Shown: piece by piece, positions 24,121 to 35,829 of the stretch | Position numbering within the stretch: the first letter of the stretch is position 1 | How the letters are laid out: each line of letters starts with the position of its first letter | NCBI GenBank assembly: GCA_028456385.1 | Contig: JALNQF010000124.1 | Coordinates: 62,001-126,000 of the forward strand | From: Ophiosphaerella korrae | Taxonomy: Eukaryota > Ascomycota > Dothideomycetes > Pleosporales > Phaeosphaeriaceae | DNA length: 64,000 bases | Direction of reading: 5' to 3' | Position numbers and translations under genes: made by a program | The notes under the pieces: generated by a model | Databases searched by the model: none | Told to the model about the DNA's origin: nothing | What the model saw: only the letters and a program-made list of their open reading frames with translations

Positions 24121-27090
24121 TGAGAGAGCAACATCCGACTTATCTAGTCCTTGGAATCAACGTAATACGCTCGGGCGGAATACATGGTTGGAAAGAACAA
24201 TCCAAAGGAGTGAATTTGGTGTCAGGATTATCCGGAATACGAAGAGTGTGGAGTAGCTCGTCCACTGTAAGAGGTCGTCTTGCCTAAAGAATGAGTCGAA
24301 ACGATTTTACCCTATCCTGGAGATTTAGGTGATTCTTTCGATCTTGGATATAATGGAGATTCCCTAGATTTAACTTGTTCGTGATTATCCTCTTGAATAT
24401 GTGCGCGTAGAAGACTTCTAGTTCTTTTGGAGGCTACTTGAGGAATCTAACGATATCTCCCTCAGAATCGCCCTGCCCTTCACAGGCAAATAATTCCTTT
24501 CCAATTAGCTCTACCCAGAGGAATACCCCTTGAGCATTTTCAACCATATATTCCGTTGCCTGAGCATGAAGACGCGTGAGATTAAGACGATTAATGAAGG
24601 AACAAGCAAGCCTAAAAATGTCGGATTTTGTCTCGTCTTGTAGCCTTATGAAATTGTGAAATTGGCTTCTGCGTAGTTCAAGCTGTCCTACTGGCCGACT
24701 TGCAACAAGTGCTTTTACAATGCAATGCTTTGTCCTAGCACAAAGCTCAATTAACAGGTCAAGAATATCGCGCCTGTCATTGTCCTCAGACTCATCTACT
24801 GCATCGATTATTAGGTAGAGTTGTTTCGCTAGTGAGTAATCCTGTAACGATTTAAGGGTTTCCTTTAGTGATGCGTAGTCCCAATCAACGCGGAGCTTAT
24901 AGCGACGCTGAACGCGATACTTAGTTTGAAAGCGATGGTAAAAGAAGGTCTCGTCCTGGTTTAGAATATCGTAAAGAATCGACCGAAGCATATTGTAGTG
25001 ACTTCTTTGAAGCTCGCCTCCTCTAAAACTATAAAAGAACCGGGCTACAATAGCTGGCTCCCGTAGCACGAGATTATCACCAAAATATTTCGTAAGAGTG
25101 CTCTTGCCGCTGCCAGGTTTTCCTTGGATATATAGAAGTTGGGATGTATCTGGCAGAGACCAATTACTATATTCATCATGCGCCCAGATCCACTCAAAGG
25201 AACCCCCATGCTCTGGCGAAATCTTGTTATATCGCGTTTTATGAAATCGAAGACTATATAAGCAGTCTTTATTTATTTAAGTTAGTTTAGAGTCAGGATA
25301 TGGGTACGGACGGACCTTTTCTTTCCCTATCATGCTCAATATATGGTAACCCATCAAGTAGATCTTTGATCTCAGTCAGTGGTTGGCTTGTAAGCAAAAT
25401 CTTAACCTTCGAGCTTCGTTATATATGTTCGATGAATGCACGAACTCCCTTGATAAATTCGCCTTGCTGATGCTTGACCTCGTCCAATCCATCAACAACC
25501 AACAAACCTCGTTGCTCTTCACTACCTAGGACTGCCATTAGGGTAGCCCAAAGTCCGCCGGCTGGAGCTTCGAGAATTTTCCTTACGTTTTCTTTCGGAG
25601 GCTCCTCCACCTCAAAATCCCGCTGTTTCCAATTAGGGGCTGCTTCTTTTTTGAAAGCCTCCTCAAGTAGACTATGGAGGAACCTTCGGAGAATTAATAA
25701 CTTCTTGCCCTTTAGTAAACAACAGGCTACCTGGTTAAGGAGTGTATGCACGAAAAGAGAGTCAATCGGTCCGCTCTTGATTGCAGCTGAACAGAAAAAG
25801 TATAGAACAAAATGGTCTGTCTTCAAACTTGTGTACTTCTCCTGGCCCATGATGTATGATGAGACTTGGTGGATATTGCATTCGGGTGGTCCAGATAGCC
25901 AAAGCACCCGGGAACACTTAGCAGAGCTCCATTGCGCAAAATCTATGTTCCTGAAGACCTAGGAAAACCTCGGACTGTCACGGTTTAGTTGTATTGTGGA
26001 TATATGCTTTTCTTGGTCCAGTGCTAATAAAATTAGGAGTTCATCTAGATTTAAGCTGTCAATGGCGGACCGAAGCATTTCCTGCGCCAAGTAAAGGATT
26101 AGGGGTCAGCAGTTTCCCTTTTTTGGCAAGAAAATGGTTAACATACATACATAGTAGCCTCATCGACAGTATGTGTCTTTTTTACTTCAGCTGCAGGTAT
26201 AACTGACAGGATCTCCTTGGCATACGCAGCTGCAGTCGCCGCTGCGTAAGGCTGCCAGTTCTTGTTTTTGTGCGAGTTGGCATAGTCGCAGATACCCCGA
26301 ATAACAAGACACGGGAAATTGTTCATCAGTCTTGCCGCTTCCATCTCAAAGCAGAGGGCGCTGCCAAGATCTGAGCTCAGCTTGTCTCGAGTGACTCCGT
26401 CTTTCATGACCTGGTTGCCTGACGCTATTGTGCCATAATGGATCACCACATCTTGACCCTTTAGGGGAGTCCGCTTTACTTCCCTCTCTTTACTACATTA
26501 TTCGCATGTTGCTCCTCCAACATGGATGTAAGTCGACTCGAATAATACGTCGGGACCCGTCGTAGTACGATTGAAAGCGGATAGATATGTGGCAAGGTTG
26601 CTCCGGCGCCGGTAGTGAAGCGCTCGTAGATTCGAAACTGCGTTGAGTAGCACTGCCGGCGGTGCGTCAAGTGATCCAGTCCGTATGCATCCGCCTGCTC
26701 CCGTCTTCCCAACGTCGTACTGTACCACTCCCCCATGCTGTAGGTAGGGTTGACTGATTACCACATCCCAAGTCGTATATCTGATTCGGCGCCGGGAACT
26801 CCGCCGCCGATGCCAACCATCAGGCCGAAGCGGATCGCCGTGAACTCAGATGTCATTCGCGTGACAACCGCAGCGGCGGAGTGGGTGCCCGTCCGTCCGG
26901 CTGGCAGGCATACCAGGACAACGTTGTAGCCACTGATGCGGCCGAGTGTCTAGGGAATGGGATTAAAGCTGTCTTGAGGTAAGGCCTCATCTTTCTCGTC
27001 CAGCATCTCCTGCGCAGCGGCAGGCTCGATAGGGAGGGCGCATATCCATCCTATAGTGTAGTCTTTGGGCTGAAGGCGGCGTCGTTTCAT
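24110..27090 (-). pseudogene. Nucleoside-phosphorylase / tandem NTPase (NACHT) NLR-like pseudogene
   Basis: Relic of a fungal NLR-like protein of the PNP_UDP-NTPase class, whose relatives act in non-self recognition and incompatibility. From 27090 it reads MKRRRLQPKDYTIGWICALP and then the phosphorylase fold (VGIGGGVPGAESDIRLG, later [25 protein letters not shown]) to about 26145. An intron-like gap and EMLRSAIDSLNLDELL follow. A first NTPase-like region (25907-25300) has a P-loop position without Lys (SGPPECNIHQV) but a Walker B-like LLVVDGLDEV. A second, true NACHT region (25264-24434) has IQGKPGSGKSTLTKYF and LYLIIDAVDES. Winged-helix-like sequence (RRPLTVDELLHTL) runs to about 24120. Breaks: TAG at 26950-26952, a frameshift near 26768, TAG at 25959-25961, TAA at 25419-25421, a stop at 24434-24436 and TAG at 24284-24286. 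Any C-terminal repeat domain is lost in the AT-rich tract. Confidence 0.88.
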
Positions 27091-27729
27091 TTTCGATGGT
27101 ACGTATAGTCAGTACGAGTTAAATGGTAGCCATGAGGCAGCCAAATAGTCGAAAAATTCGTTGTCGCTGTCAAGAGGCTGGCAAGGCTGAGGGAGCTGGC
27201 TAAACTTAACGTGTTCCACCAAATAGAACTTAGTGTAGAGTTGTCTAATCTATCCTCATACAAAACCTCAAAAAAAAAATGATTTTTTTTTGTGGGTGCT
27301 GAGCTGTGTACGAGAAGCTTCACTGGTTCTGGTGGAATGGTGGTGTTGGCGAGATGGAAACCCTCGTCGAGCACGAGCCGCGCAAGCTCCGACCTAAGCT
27401 GCCCCTCCGAGCAGTGATACTGACACGCGCTTTTCCTATTACTCGTACGCAGTCTTTGTGACGCTAAGTAGCATAGCCCTATACGAGTAGAGCTGAGAGG
27501 GTCTTCCATATTGGATTTCTCGGGCCCCTCATGTAACGTCTTGACGCTAAGCCCCTCGCGCATACAGCTGGTCGCCGGCAACCTCACAGCCCCAAGACGT
27601 AAGCGCTCAGCCTGCTCGACATATTGGAGGATACGCGCTGCTCTACACCTCTTTTTGCTCTCGAAAAATAGGTCTACTTTACAACCGAATTCGACCTTCG
27701 CTCCTTGCTTGAGCGAAGCATGTTGCACG
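27091..27729. promoter_or_regulatory. Head-to-head region between the two NLR-like genes
   Basis: A 639-bp region between the divergent starts at 27090(-) and 27730(+). Long ORFs on both strands here have no domain similarity and are taken as chance. It contains an A9/T8 pair (about 27270-27290) that could form a weak hairpin. Confidence 0.4.
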
Positions 27730-30298
27730 ATGCGACTCCTGCAGCGCCTGCGGGGCGACGTATTCGAGCTGACATCTTTCGACGATGAACAACTTCCACC
27801 CTACGCCATACTCTCTCACACCTGGACCGAAGGACAGGAAGTTACATATAATGAACTGTTAGCTGGTACAGGCAAGAACAAGACAGGCTACGACAAACTC
27901 CGCTTTTGCGCCAAGCAAGTGGCGGCGGACGGCCTTCAGTACTTCTGGGTCGATACCTGCTGCATCGACAAATCAGCCAGCAATGAGCTAAGCACAGCGA
28001 TCAACTCTATGTTTCGTTGGTATCAACGTGCGGCTAAGTGCTATGTATACCTTTCGGATGTTTCTGTACCAGAGAATGTCATTGACAGGCAGGCTTTCCG
28101 GATAACATGGGCGGAAGTGTTCCAACAAAGCCGGTGGTTCACGCGAGGGTGGACGCTGCAAGAGCTGCTAGCGCCGCCTTGCGTCGAGTTCTTCTCTAAG
28201 GAGGGCAAGCAACTGGGCAGTAAGATATCGTTGGAGCGGGATATCCATGTGATCACTAGCATTCCTGTGGAAGTGTTGAGAGGGCAGAGTCTCGCCGAGT
28301 GTAGCATGGAGGAGCGAATGAATTGGGTGGCCGAACGCACAACGACATTAAAGGAAGATAAAGTATACTGTTTGTTAGGGATCTTTGGGGTATTTCTATC
28401 ACTTATATATGGAGAAGGAGAAGCGTACGCGATGTTGCGACTGAGAGAGGAGATACATAGGCGCCAGGAAGGGCTCAGAACAAGTACTGCGCTGTTTATG
28501 GTTCCCTTCTCGAGGGACGACTTATTCGTTGGTCGAGAGAAAGTTCTCGCCAAGATCGGCGAGCGCAGAAGGGCTGCGCACTCGCACGTTCGAACAGCTT
28601 TAGTTGGGCTTGGGGGTGTAGGGTTAGTACATGTTGCTTCATGCCTGCTCTTAATAACGAGATTAACTCAAGGCTAGAAAGTCGCAAATTGCTATCGAGT
28701 ATGCATACAGATGCCAAATAGCAGAACCGCACACCTCAGTCATCTGGATACACGCTAGTAATCGCACCAGATTTCAGCAAGGGTACAGAGACGTTGCCGA
28801 CAGGCTTGCACTGCCCGGACGGGAGGATCCACAGGTAGACATCCTGCAGCTGCTGCATGCCTGGCTGTCAGACAAGCGGAACGGGGCGTGGCTGATGATA
28901 CTGGACAACGTTGACGACGACAGCGTCTTCTTCGACGACAACCAAGACGTGACAGAGTACAGCAAGCCGCCTGAGGCTTTCCTTCCGCAGACAGCACACG
29001 GCAAAATCCTGATCACATCAAGAAACGAGATTGCGGCGATTAATCTTGTCGGCGGACACGGCGACATCGTCCAAGTAGAGCCGATGAGTGAGGATGAGGC
29101 GCTGGCACTGCTTCACACGCAGGTACCATTTAGCGAGTCTAGTCGAGCAGACGCCAAGGCACTCGTCCACTCGCTGGAGCGGATACCGCTAGCCATCACA
29201 CACGCTGCGGCGTACATCAAGACACGCGCCTCTACAACCACCCTGTCGGGCTACCTCGAGCTGTTCCGTCAGAGCGAGGCGAATCAGATGCACTTGCTTA
29301 GCAGAAAGGAATGGAAAGACATTCGGCGAGACCACAGCATCCGGGATACAGTGATCGCAACATGGCACATCTCGTTCAAGCACATCCGGACGACAGAGCC
29401 GCGGGCTGCAGACCTGCTTGCGCTGATGAGCATGTTCGACAAGCAGGGGGTGCCGCGATGGCTGCTGCAGGGCACGACTAGCCAGCTGGACTTCGAGGAC
29501 GCTCTGGCGCCGCTGCTTAGCTTCTCTTTGGTCAGGGCAGAGATCGGCAAGCAGGCGTTGGAGATGCATCGACTGGTGCAGCTTTCGATGAGGAGGTGGC
29601 TAGAGGGAGAGATGATGCTAGGAAAGTGGGTGAAGCAGTCGATAGTAGCCATGAACGCGGCGTTTCCCAGTGGAGACTATGGGACATGGGAGGGCTGCAA
29701 AACGCTACTTCCGCAGCTGAAAGTAGTAGTTAGCCACGTAGTAGGCGATAAGGAAAGTTCGCTTAGCCAAGCCAAATGTGCTCGTCGGGCAGGATGGTAT
29801 CTTCTCCTTAGAGGAGATTATATGACAGCAGAGGGTTTCCTCTACATGTCACTGCAAGTCAGAGAGAGATTGCTTGGGCGAGAGCATCCCGACACGCTTA
29901 TCAGCGTCAGTCAACTTGGGTCGGTGCTGTTGAAGCAGGGAAAGTACAGAGGCAGAGACGATGAATCGACGAGCGCTAGAAAAACGAGAGAAGGTACTTG
30001 GGCGAGAGCATCCCAACACGCTTACCAGCATCAGTCAGCTTGGGACGGTGCTGTCGAGGCAGGGAAAGTACAAAGAGGCAGAGGCGATGTATCGACAAGC
30101 ACTAGAAGGACGAGAGAAGGTACTTGGGCGAGAGCACCCCGACACGCTCATGAGCGTGTACAACTTGGCCCACTTCCTGGCAAATCAGCATCGCTATCAA
30201 GAGTCCCTCGCCCTGTACGAAAGAGCATGTACATCATACCAAACCGTCCTCGGGCCAGACCACCCAACTACACGCGCGTGTTGCCGACACTATACTGA
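27730..30298 (+). CDS. HET-NB-ARC-TPR protein (NLR-like), with frameshift in TPR region
   Basis: NLR-like protein: an N-terminal HET cell-death effector domain, a STAND NTPase and C-terminal TPR ligand-sensing repeats. I chose the start at MRLLQRLRGDVFELTSF, the usual HET N-terminus; the frame is open further upstream. HET motifs: YAILSHTW, FWVDTCCID, GWTLQELLAP and CLLGIFGV. Intron 28623-28677 (55 bp) splits the P-loop and splicing restores GLGGVGKSQIAIEYA; WLMILDNVDD is Walker B. TPR units of the LGREHPDTL type start at 29861. The first unit lacks 2 bp near 29948, so the annotated frame leaves the TPR reading and ends at 30298. The original frame resumes as an ORF from 29961 to 30326. No other damage was seen. 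It is either recently inactivated, a natural truncation, or an assembly error. Confidence 0.87.
29861..30236 (+). repeat. Three 126-bp TPR-coding tandem repeats
   Basis: Units start at 29861, 29985 and 30111 (each at the Arg codon before E-[RK]-[LV]-LGREHP). Units 2 and 3 are 126 bp. Unit 1 is 124 bp because it reads GTACAGAGGCAG where unit 2 reads GTACAAAGAGGCAG. Units 1 and 2 are very similar at DNA level, as expected for fast-evolving NLR repeats. Confidence 0.88.
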
Positions 30299-30326
30299 GG
30301 CTCAAACACACGCATCAACGGAGTAA

Positions 30327-31712
30327 GGCCTATCAAACCTACCTATACAGGTTCTAGGTTGTAGTATAAGAGTACATATAAGCAAGGTACCGAGGTTAAC
30401 ATGCGGACTTACCAAGATGATATTAGAGGTTCAGAAGTCTTTTATTATATAAGGAATCTTGATAGCTATATAATTTGTGCTATTAAAGCATAATTGCATT
30501 CCCGAAGCAAAGCTCTCTTGCATGTCGACGATGAGTTGTGGTATTGTCGGCGCAGTACGCTTTTCTAGGTCGAATCTGTAAAGTCTAGACGAAGTGCAAG
30601 ATCTAGGGTGCCTGTTCCAATAGTGATTGCACGTCTTGATTGTTGTTGTCTTTATTATAACGAATAGTGTGGTTGAGTTTTCGTTTCGCAGGGTTTTTCG
30701 CGTCGCAGGGGAGGACGCTACCTTCACGCTTCTCTAATTTCTTTGTCACGATCTTCCCATGAGGTAACCTAATCAGGTAATGACGCTGGTTTCTCACCTT
30801 TCTTCTTTCCTGCTCCGACAGCTATCGCCACAATCAGACCAGACCAGAGCCGAGTCTGCCCTGCCCCTAGACCTATATGCCAATCGCAATCACGAAAATG
30901 CCTCATCTCCTGATGGGTGAATCATAGCTCCAGGAGGAGTAGCATGTGGACAATGGAGAGAAACGGAAGAAGATGGACTCACTCCTTACCGCTGGAAGCC
31001 TCGGAGTCGATCGTTGAGATGCCATTAGTCGCCGGTAGCGTATCGATTGGACACGGCCAAAACCAACACCAATAACGCAGGTAAGACCTATGAATAGTCA
31101 ATTGACATCTACTTACTGACAAAAGCGCAGGCCACAAATGATATTGCCCCGAGCGCGGCCAGGAGTTTGTATGGACGAATAACCGAGTACCTGTGCTTCT
31201 CTACCAGCGTTTGGTAACTCTCCTGAGATTATACGGCACCGCCGAGAGTAGTTACATACTTATTACTTATATTAGACACATATCACGTGGTAGCACTATG
31301 GGCTTTTCTAGTGCTGTGCAAAGAGTGTAAATATTTCAACAGTTTTTGCAGCTGTGCTAGGTAGGAGGAAGCCATAGCCCTGAGTATCACGCGTTAACCT
31401 GTAAAATTTTGTTATAGGTCATCGAATCAAAGCGGCCTCTTACTCGTTAGGAGTTTTTGCACACCCTTCTTGCGTGAACAAATGGGGCTCTAAGAGGCAA
31501 AACTTGCTCGAATATGGAAGATTGCATATGAACCGTCTCAGAATACATCAGTGTGGAGCTGGCAAGGTTCAATAGCCAACCAAGTCACGAGAACTCGATA
31601 AGAGTCAAAAACGTCTCTAAAGTACAATAATTTCATATTATCCACTGCATTAACATTATACTCAAGTGTTAGGACTATGTCCGTTTAGAACACGACTCAA
31701 AAATAACCTCTA
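30327..31712. other. Gene-poor spacer with possible membrane-protein relic
   Basis: No complete gene. On the minus strand between about 31240 and 30780 there are hydrophobic pieces in changing frames (RPYKLLAALGAISFVACAF near 31150, RLWSGLIVAIAVGAGKK near 30840) with possible short introns. They resemble transmembrane helices of a decayed transporter, but no family motif is secure. Confidence 0.25.
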
Positions 31713-32519
31713 CTATACACACGTTCCGTCAAGGTCAGTAAGATCACCAGTGTTCAAGCAAGTCCCACTACAGCACCCATCAGGGTTATTCAAGTTGCAA
31801 TACTGGCCATTAGGATTGCAACATATAGTGTTATCGAATGTTGCTCCGCAAGAACCTGAACAGCATTGGCTACCCTGAGTGCAAGTGTTGCCAAAGCCAT
31901 TGGGCTTGCATGAAGGTTGGGGCATGACACACTTTGTCGAAGTTGCGACTACGTTCACAGTCTATAAAAGGATTAGCTTGTAGGCTGCACGAGGGTCGCA
32001 GGAGAACTGGGGACTTACTGGTGCAGCAGCAGTGAGTGTGGCGGTTTTGGTAGCTGTAGGCTGCAGGCTGAGGCAGCTGCAACCCTCTGATATCTTGGCG
32101 GCAGCAAAAGCCGCGAGGGGGGCAAGACCGTCACCGTGTCTGCCCATGTCTTCATTGGGCGCATTTCGCCTCCGCTGACCACACACTGCGCTGGTCACTG
32201 TCACAGTTGTTGTCGAGGTTGTGCTTGTTCTATCGATCGAAAGTTCGTTAGCTGCCTCGGTTCATGGAAAGGGCATTTTGTGAACTTACACGGCAGGAGG
32301 TGTGATTGTTGTTGTCGACGTCTTTGTTCCCGGAATCTTAAGGTACGAGCTGCAGAAGGAAGTCGCTGGAGGACCGACTTTCTTGAGAATGCCGAAAGCT
32401 CCAGTCACCTTGGAGCAGTCGATGGGGTGGTTATCGAGATTTGCAGCCGCAGTTGGTTCAGGCCAAGCAGCAACAAGCCCGCTAGCCGTAGCTGCGAGGA
32501 GAAGTTTGAGGGCGATCAT
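31713..32519 (-). CDS. Cys-rich secreted protein (effector-like)
   Basis: Three exons (32519-32290, 32229-32019, 31961-31713) with introns of 60 and 57 bp give 229 aa. All junctions are GTAAGT or similar to TAG, and frame is kept. I start at the ATG at 32519 (MIALKLLLAATASGLVAAWP), a clear signal peptide. After a Thr-rich linker comes a region with CSC, then a C-terminal domain of about 75 residues with 14 cysteines, including CTQGSQCCSGSCG and NNPDGCCSGTC. These paired CC-x3-C blocks resemble small knottin or chitin-binding-like disulfide folds. It is probably extracellular and could interact with host or cell wall, but I do not recognise a named family. TATAAA on the minus strand (32603-32608) lies about 85 bp upstream. 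Confidence 0.78.
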
Positions 32520-32602
32520 GATTCTCAAATTTGGTTATTGAGATAATGAAGAGACTGAGTGGATCAAGGATACAAGCTAATGGCATGTCTGGCAGCGTAT
32601 GC

Positions 32603-32608
32603 TTTATA
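32603..32608 (-). promoter_or_regulatory. TATA box of the Cys-rich secreted protein gene
   Basis: Perfect TATAAA on the minus strand about 85 bp upstream of the ATG at 32519. Confidence 0.4.
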
Positions 32609-35290
32609 CAGGCTCCGCTCGCTCTATTACGATTGCGATCCGCATTACCCCGTGCGGCTGAAACTCGACACCGTTTAGTTGCCGAAAATCTGCATCTCAA
32701 GAAGAGCGGATGCGGTAGGGCGGTGAAGTCTAGCGGCTTGCCAGGAGCATAAAGAAGTGACGATCTAGGAGCCATGCGCTAATCCTAGTTGAGCGAAGCG
32801 AGAATCAAGGCGCAAATCGATAAATGCTGCTAGGAGTACCTAGCAAGCTACGCTATATACGCACACCACGAGCTGCGGAATCTACGGTAACTGAGAGCCT
32901 ACTGCGAGCTTGGTAAGCTTATACGAGCTACAGCTGTATAAGAGCTCCGTGTCTATATACCTAGAAATCAATAATCCATTTCCCCTTCATTCCTAAGCTT
33001 GTTTCTCCCGTCGCAACAAAATTCCAGCCTTGTGATGGATCCACGGATCGGGCTCAGAAAGCTTCAAACCATGTGGCGGAGTTAAGCAATTTGGAGATTG
33101 ACGACGCTAATTAGATGGCTGTCCGGCAAAAGCCAAGACTGCTGATTTCCCGTGTTTCCTGCTTTCAGTAATATTGTGTAGCGAACTGCAAAAGTGGTCC
33201 AATAGTGGGTCAGACCGGAGCAAGGATCCCCACACGGCAGCGAAGGCCAGGGGCACAATTTGCACTAGTTTGGAAGTCAGGTGAGCACCCATGGAAGCCA
33301 GATGAGGTGCAGCTGGGAGCGGGCAACTGTTTCAAGTTCGATGCTGTTGTGGTTCGCAACAGCCATGGTGCAACTTCGCGATGCAGTGCGGCATATGGCT
33401 ATACCCACGCCAAAGGCTTCCCTAGCACAAAGGAAAAATACAACGCCACGAGCGGGAAGGGGCACCAAGCACGGCCCGCGGACAGAGTTCTAGCTTGTGC
33501 CGGGAGAATACGATGAGATAGAGCGCCAGCTCGGTCTAAGCGAGACGCTGCTGAGACACGTGAAGGACAAGATATAGTGCTTGTGCTCAAGGAATAGTAG
33601 TAGCAGTAGCCAGCAATGCGGATGGAATAGATATGACTATTAGGGAGACGACCACCAGCTTATCATTCGGATGCCAACCAGAGTGCATGAGCTCTTCATT
33701 GACGGTGTTGAGGACGCGATTCGAAACCAGCTGAAAACGATTCGCAGTGGAGATGACGGGACAGCGTTCTTCGCGCAGAAAGCAAGGCCTGTCCAATCCA
33801 CAGCTGTGTTTTCTAGTGGAAAATGCGCCTTCCAACTTGAATCCGAAGTATGACGGCCTAGGCTAATAATTTCCTGCTCTAGCTAGCGCGCACCTTCCAG
33901 CGTTTATTTTTTTTTTTCAGCTGAAATGCCTGAAATGAGGGGCTTATTCGTTTGACGATTCCTGTATAGCATAAGCTGAGACGAGCGAGTAGTTGTAAGA
34001 TCTTAGAACAAGTCCTGGAATAATGAAGCCGAATCAACAACCACTTCGAGGATGTCATAGGAGTATACTCGAACGGAATTGCAAATGAAAGTGATTTGTC
34101 ACCAAAGATCTGCCAACCAGTTGTATAAGCGTGCATAAAATTAGAGATTGTGTTGTCATCTCAACGCGTATGTCTTATTAATGCAATAAAGCAAACACAT
34201 GGCTTGTCTAATCTGAGCGACCTGCTTATCACTAATGCAAAAGCGGCGAGTGGTAGATTCGCAATGAAGCCTAAGGAAGCCGCTGTCGAGACACTGTCAA
34301 AGACCAAAGCAGGGAGACTAGACGAGCCAATCTTCTCGGCGAGACACAGGTGGAGCTATTAGCTCAGAAATAGACCAGCGCTTTCTCGCAAACCTGAGCA
34401 ACAAGTGCCTATCATGCTTTATCAATTTTCATGTATCGTTACACACACTCACTAGAAATTTGTGAACCAAATCACTTTGTTGAAGGAGAAGCGTTGCGAT
34501 TCCAGTAGCTGTGGCCAACAGTCCTACCAAGATCGGCGATTCCACCTCTTTATTTAGTACGGCTCCTTATACTTGCGTAGTAATCAGTATAGATATATTA
34601 TTGATGCTTACGACCGGCTTTGCTAGGTGGACGAAGAGGTCCTGTACAAATGTAACGCCTTCTTTCGTGATAAGTATATTCAGGCTGTTACAATTATTAA
34701 CACAAGTTAATGTAGTGAGATGCAATTGGAGCGCAAGCGCAAAATCATACTTGCCAAGGGTCTGAGGAGCTCATTTCTGTGGACAAGACATTCTCTATTA
34801 GAAGTTCTAACAAGGCAGTACCCTCCGTGCTAATTGAACTGAGCGAATCGAGTCCGCTCAAGGCACTGCTTTTATTCCTGGGTACTATGACAGAATTATC
34901 TATCTACCATCGAGAGCTCTTGGAAGACCCTGAGATAAGCAAGTCCTGTTTGCAAGAAATTTTGAGGGTTGCAAATATTACTGTTGGCCTCCTGCAAATG
35001 CAGGATTAATGCCTGTTTGTCCCTGGAAGAGAGGTATTCCTTGGACATGGTAACGCAAATCCAAGATGATGAACTTAGATTATACTATGGCGAAGTCCCT
35101 AGTGCTAAGAACTGGCACCCGCCTAGCAAGTACAACTATACTCTAATCCTACGGCCATGCAGCGGGTTGATGCTCGCATCACGTAATGGCTCATTATATT
35201 GTCTTATTGGAACTGCTCGCATATTTAGAGTTCTAACACGCGAAAAAAGGTTTCCGCATACTGAAGAAACAACTGTATGCTTAGCATAGC
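32609..35290. other. Gene-poor region, small unassigned ORFs
   Basis: Only short frames without domains. Adjacent plus-strand ORFs at 34511-35289 (one reading LSESSPLKALLLFLGTMTEL, the next LEERYSLDMVTQIQDDELRL) might be parts of one decayed gene, but I recognise no family and no clean splice chain. Confidence 0.35.
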
Positions 35291-35829
35291 ACGAATGCAA
35301 CACATAATGCCTTTAATTTAATCTTAAGCAATATTTCTTATACACTTGTCCTCTCTTTACAGAAGTATCAGTAATATTTATACTATGCTACACAACCTTA
35401 ATTATACTAGGTATATACCTAGTAATCGTATATCGTATAGTTACCATAATAATTCATTCTATCTGCCTTATTTCTGAGAATAATAGAAAAATAGAAAAAT
35501 ATTTTATTGACTAATAAAAGCTTTATAAAAAAATATTATAGAAGAATTACAATGATGGCTATAATAGAAATACTAAAGGGGCTACAGATTAGAAATGTCA
35601 AGGACTAGCCTTAGGGAGATATTGAGATATAAGGGGTCGAGGAAGTTATTGAATACCTTACTACCTAAGTCTACTTAAGCCTTCCTAAGGCTCGGGCATA
35701 GCCCGAGCCCATAACATGAAATACAGGATCATTTCAGATAGTTACAAGAAAGAGAGTTTAGGATTTAGGATTTGATAAGACGTACTTCAGATAGTCGAAT
35801 ATTTCAATAAATTATTTACATATAATAGA
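35291..35829. other. AT-rich tract with a perfect hairpin
   Basis: Strongly A+T-rich, TpA-rich block downstream of the hydrolase at 35830, probably an eroded repeat or non-coding spacer. It encloses one GC-rich inverted repeat (35689-35709). Confidence 0.5.
35689..35709. repeat. Perfect inverted repeat, 9-bp arms
   Basis: GGCTCGGGC-ATA-GCCCGAGCC: two perfect 9-bp arms around a 3-base loop, GC-rich inside AT-rich DNA. It could be a transposon-end remnant or a stable RNA hairpin. No function is shown. Confidence 0.85.

Noticed and set aside
27087..27728. 213-codon minus-strand ORF between the two NLR genes
   Set aside because: It overlaps the start of the phosphorylase reading on the same strand in another frame and has no domain. 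Its first half is antisense to the region just upstream of the HET start. Taken as chance.
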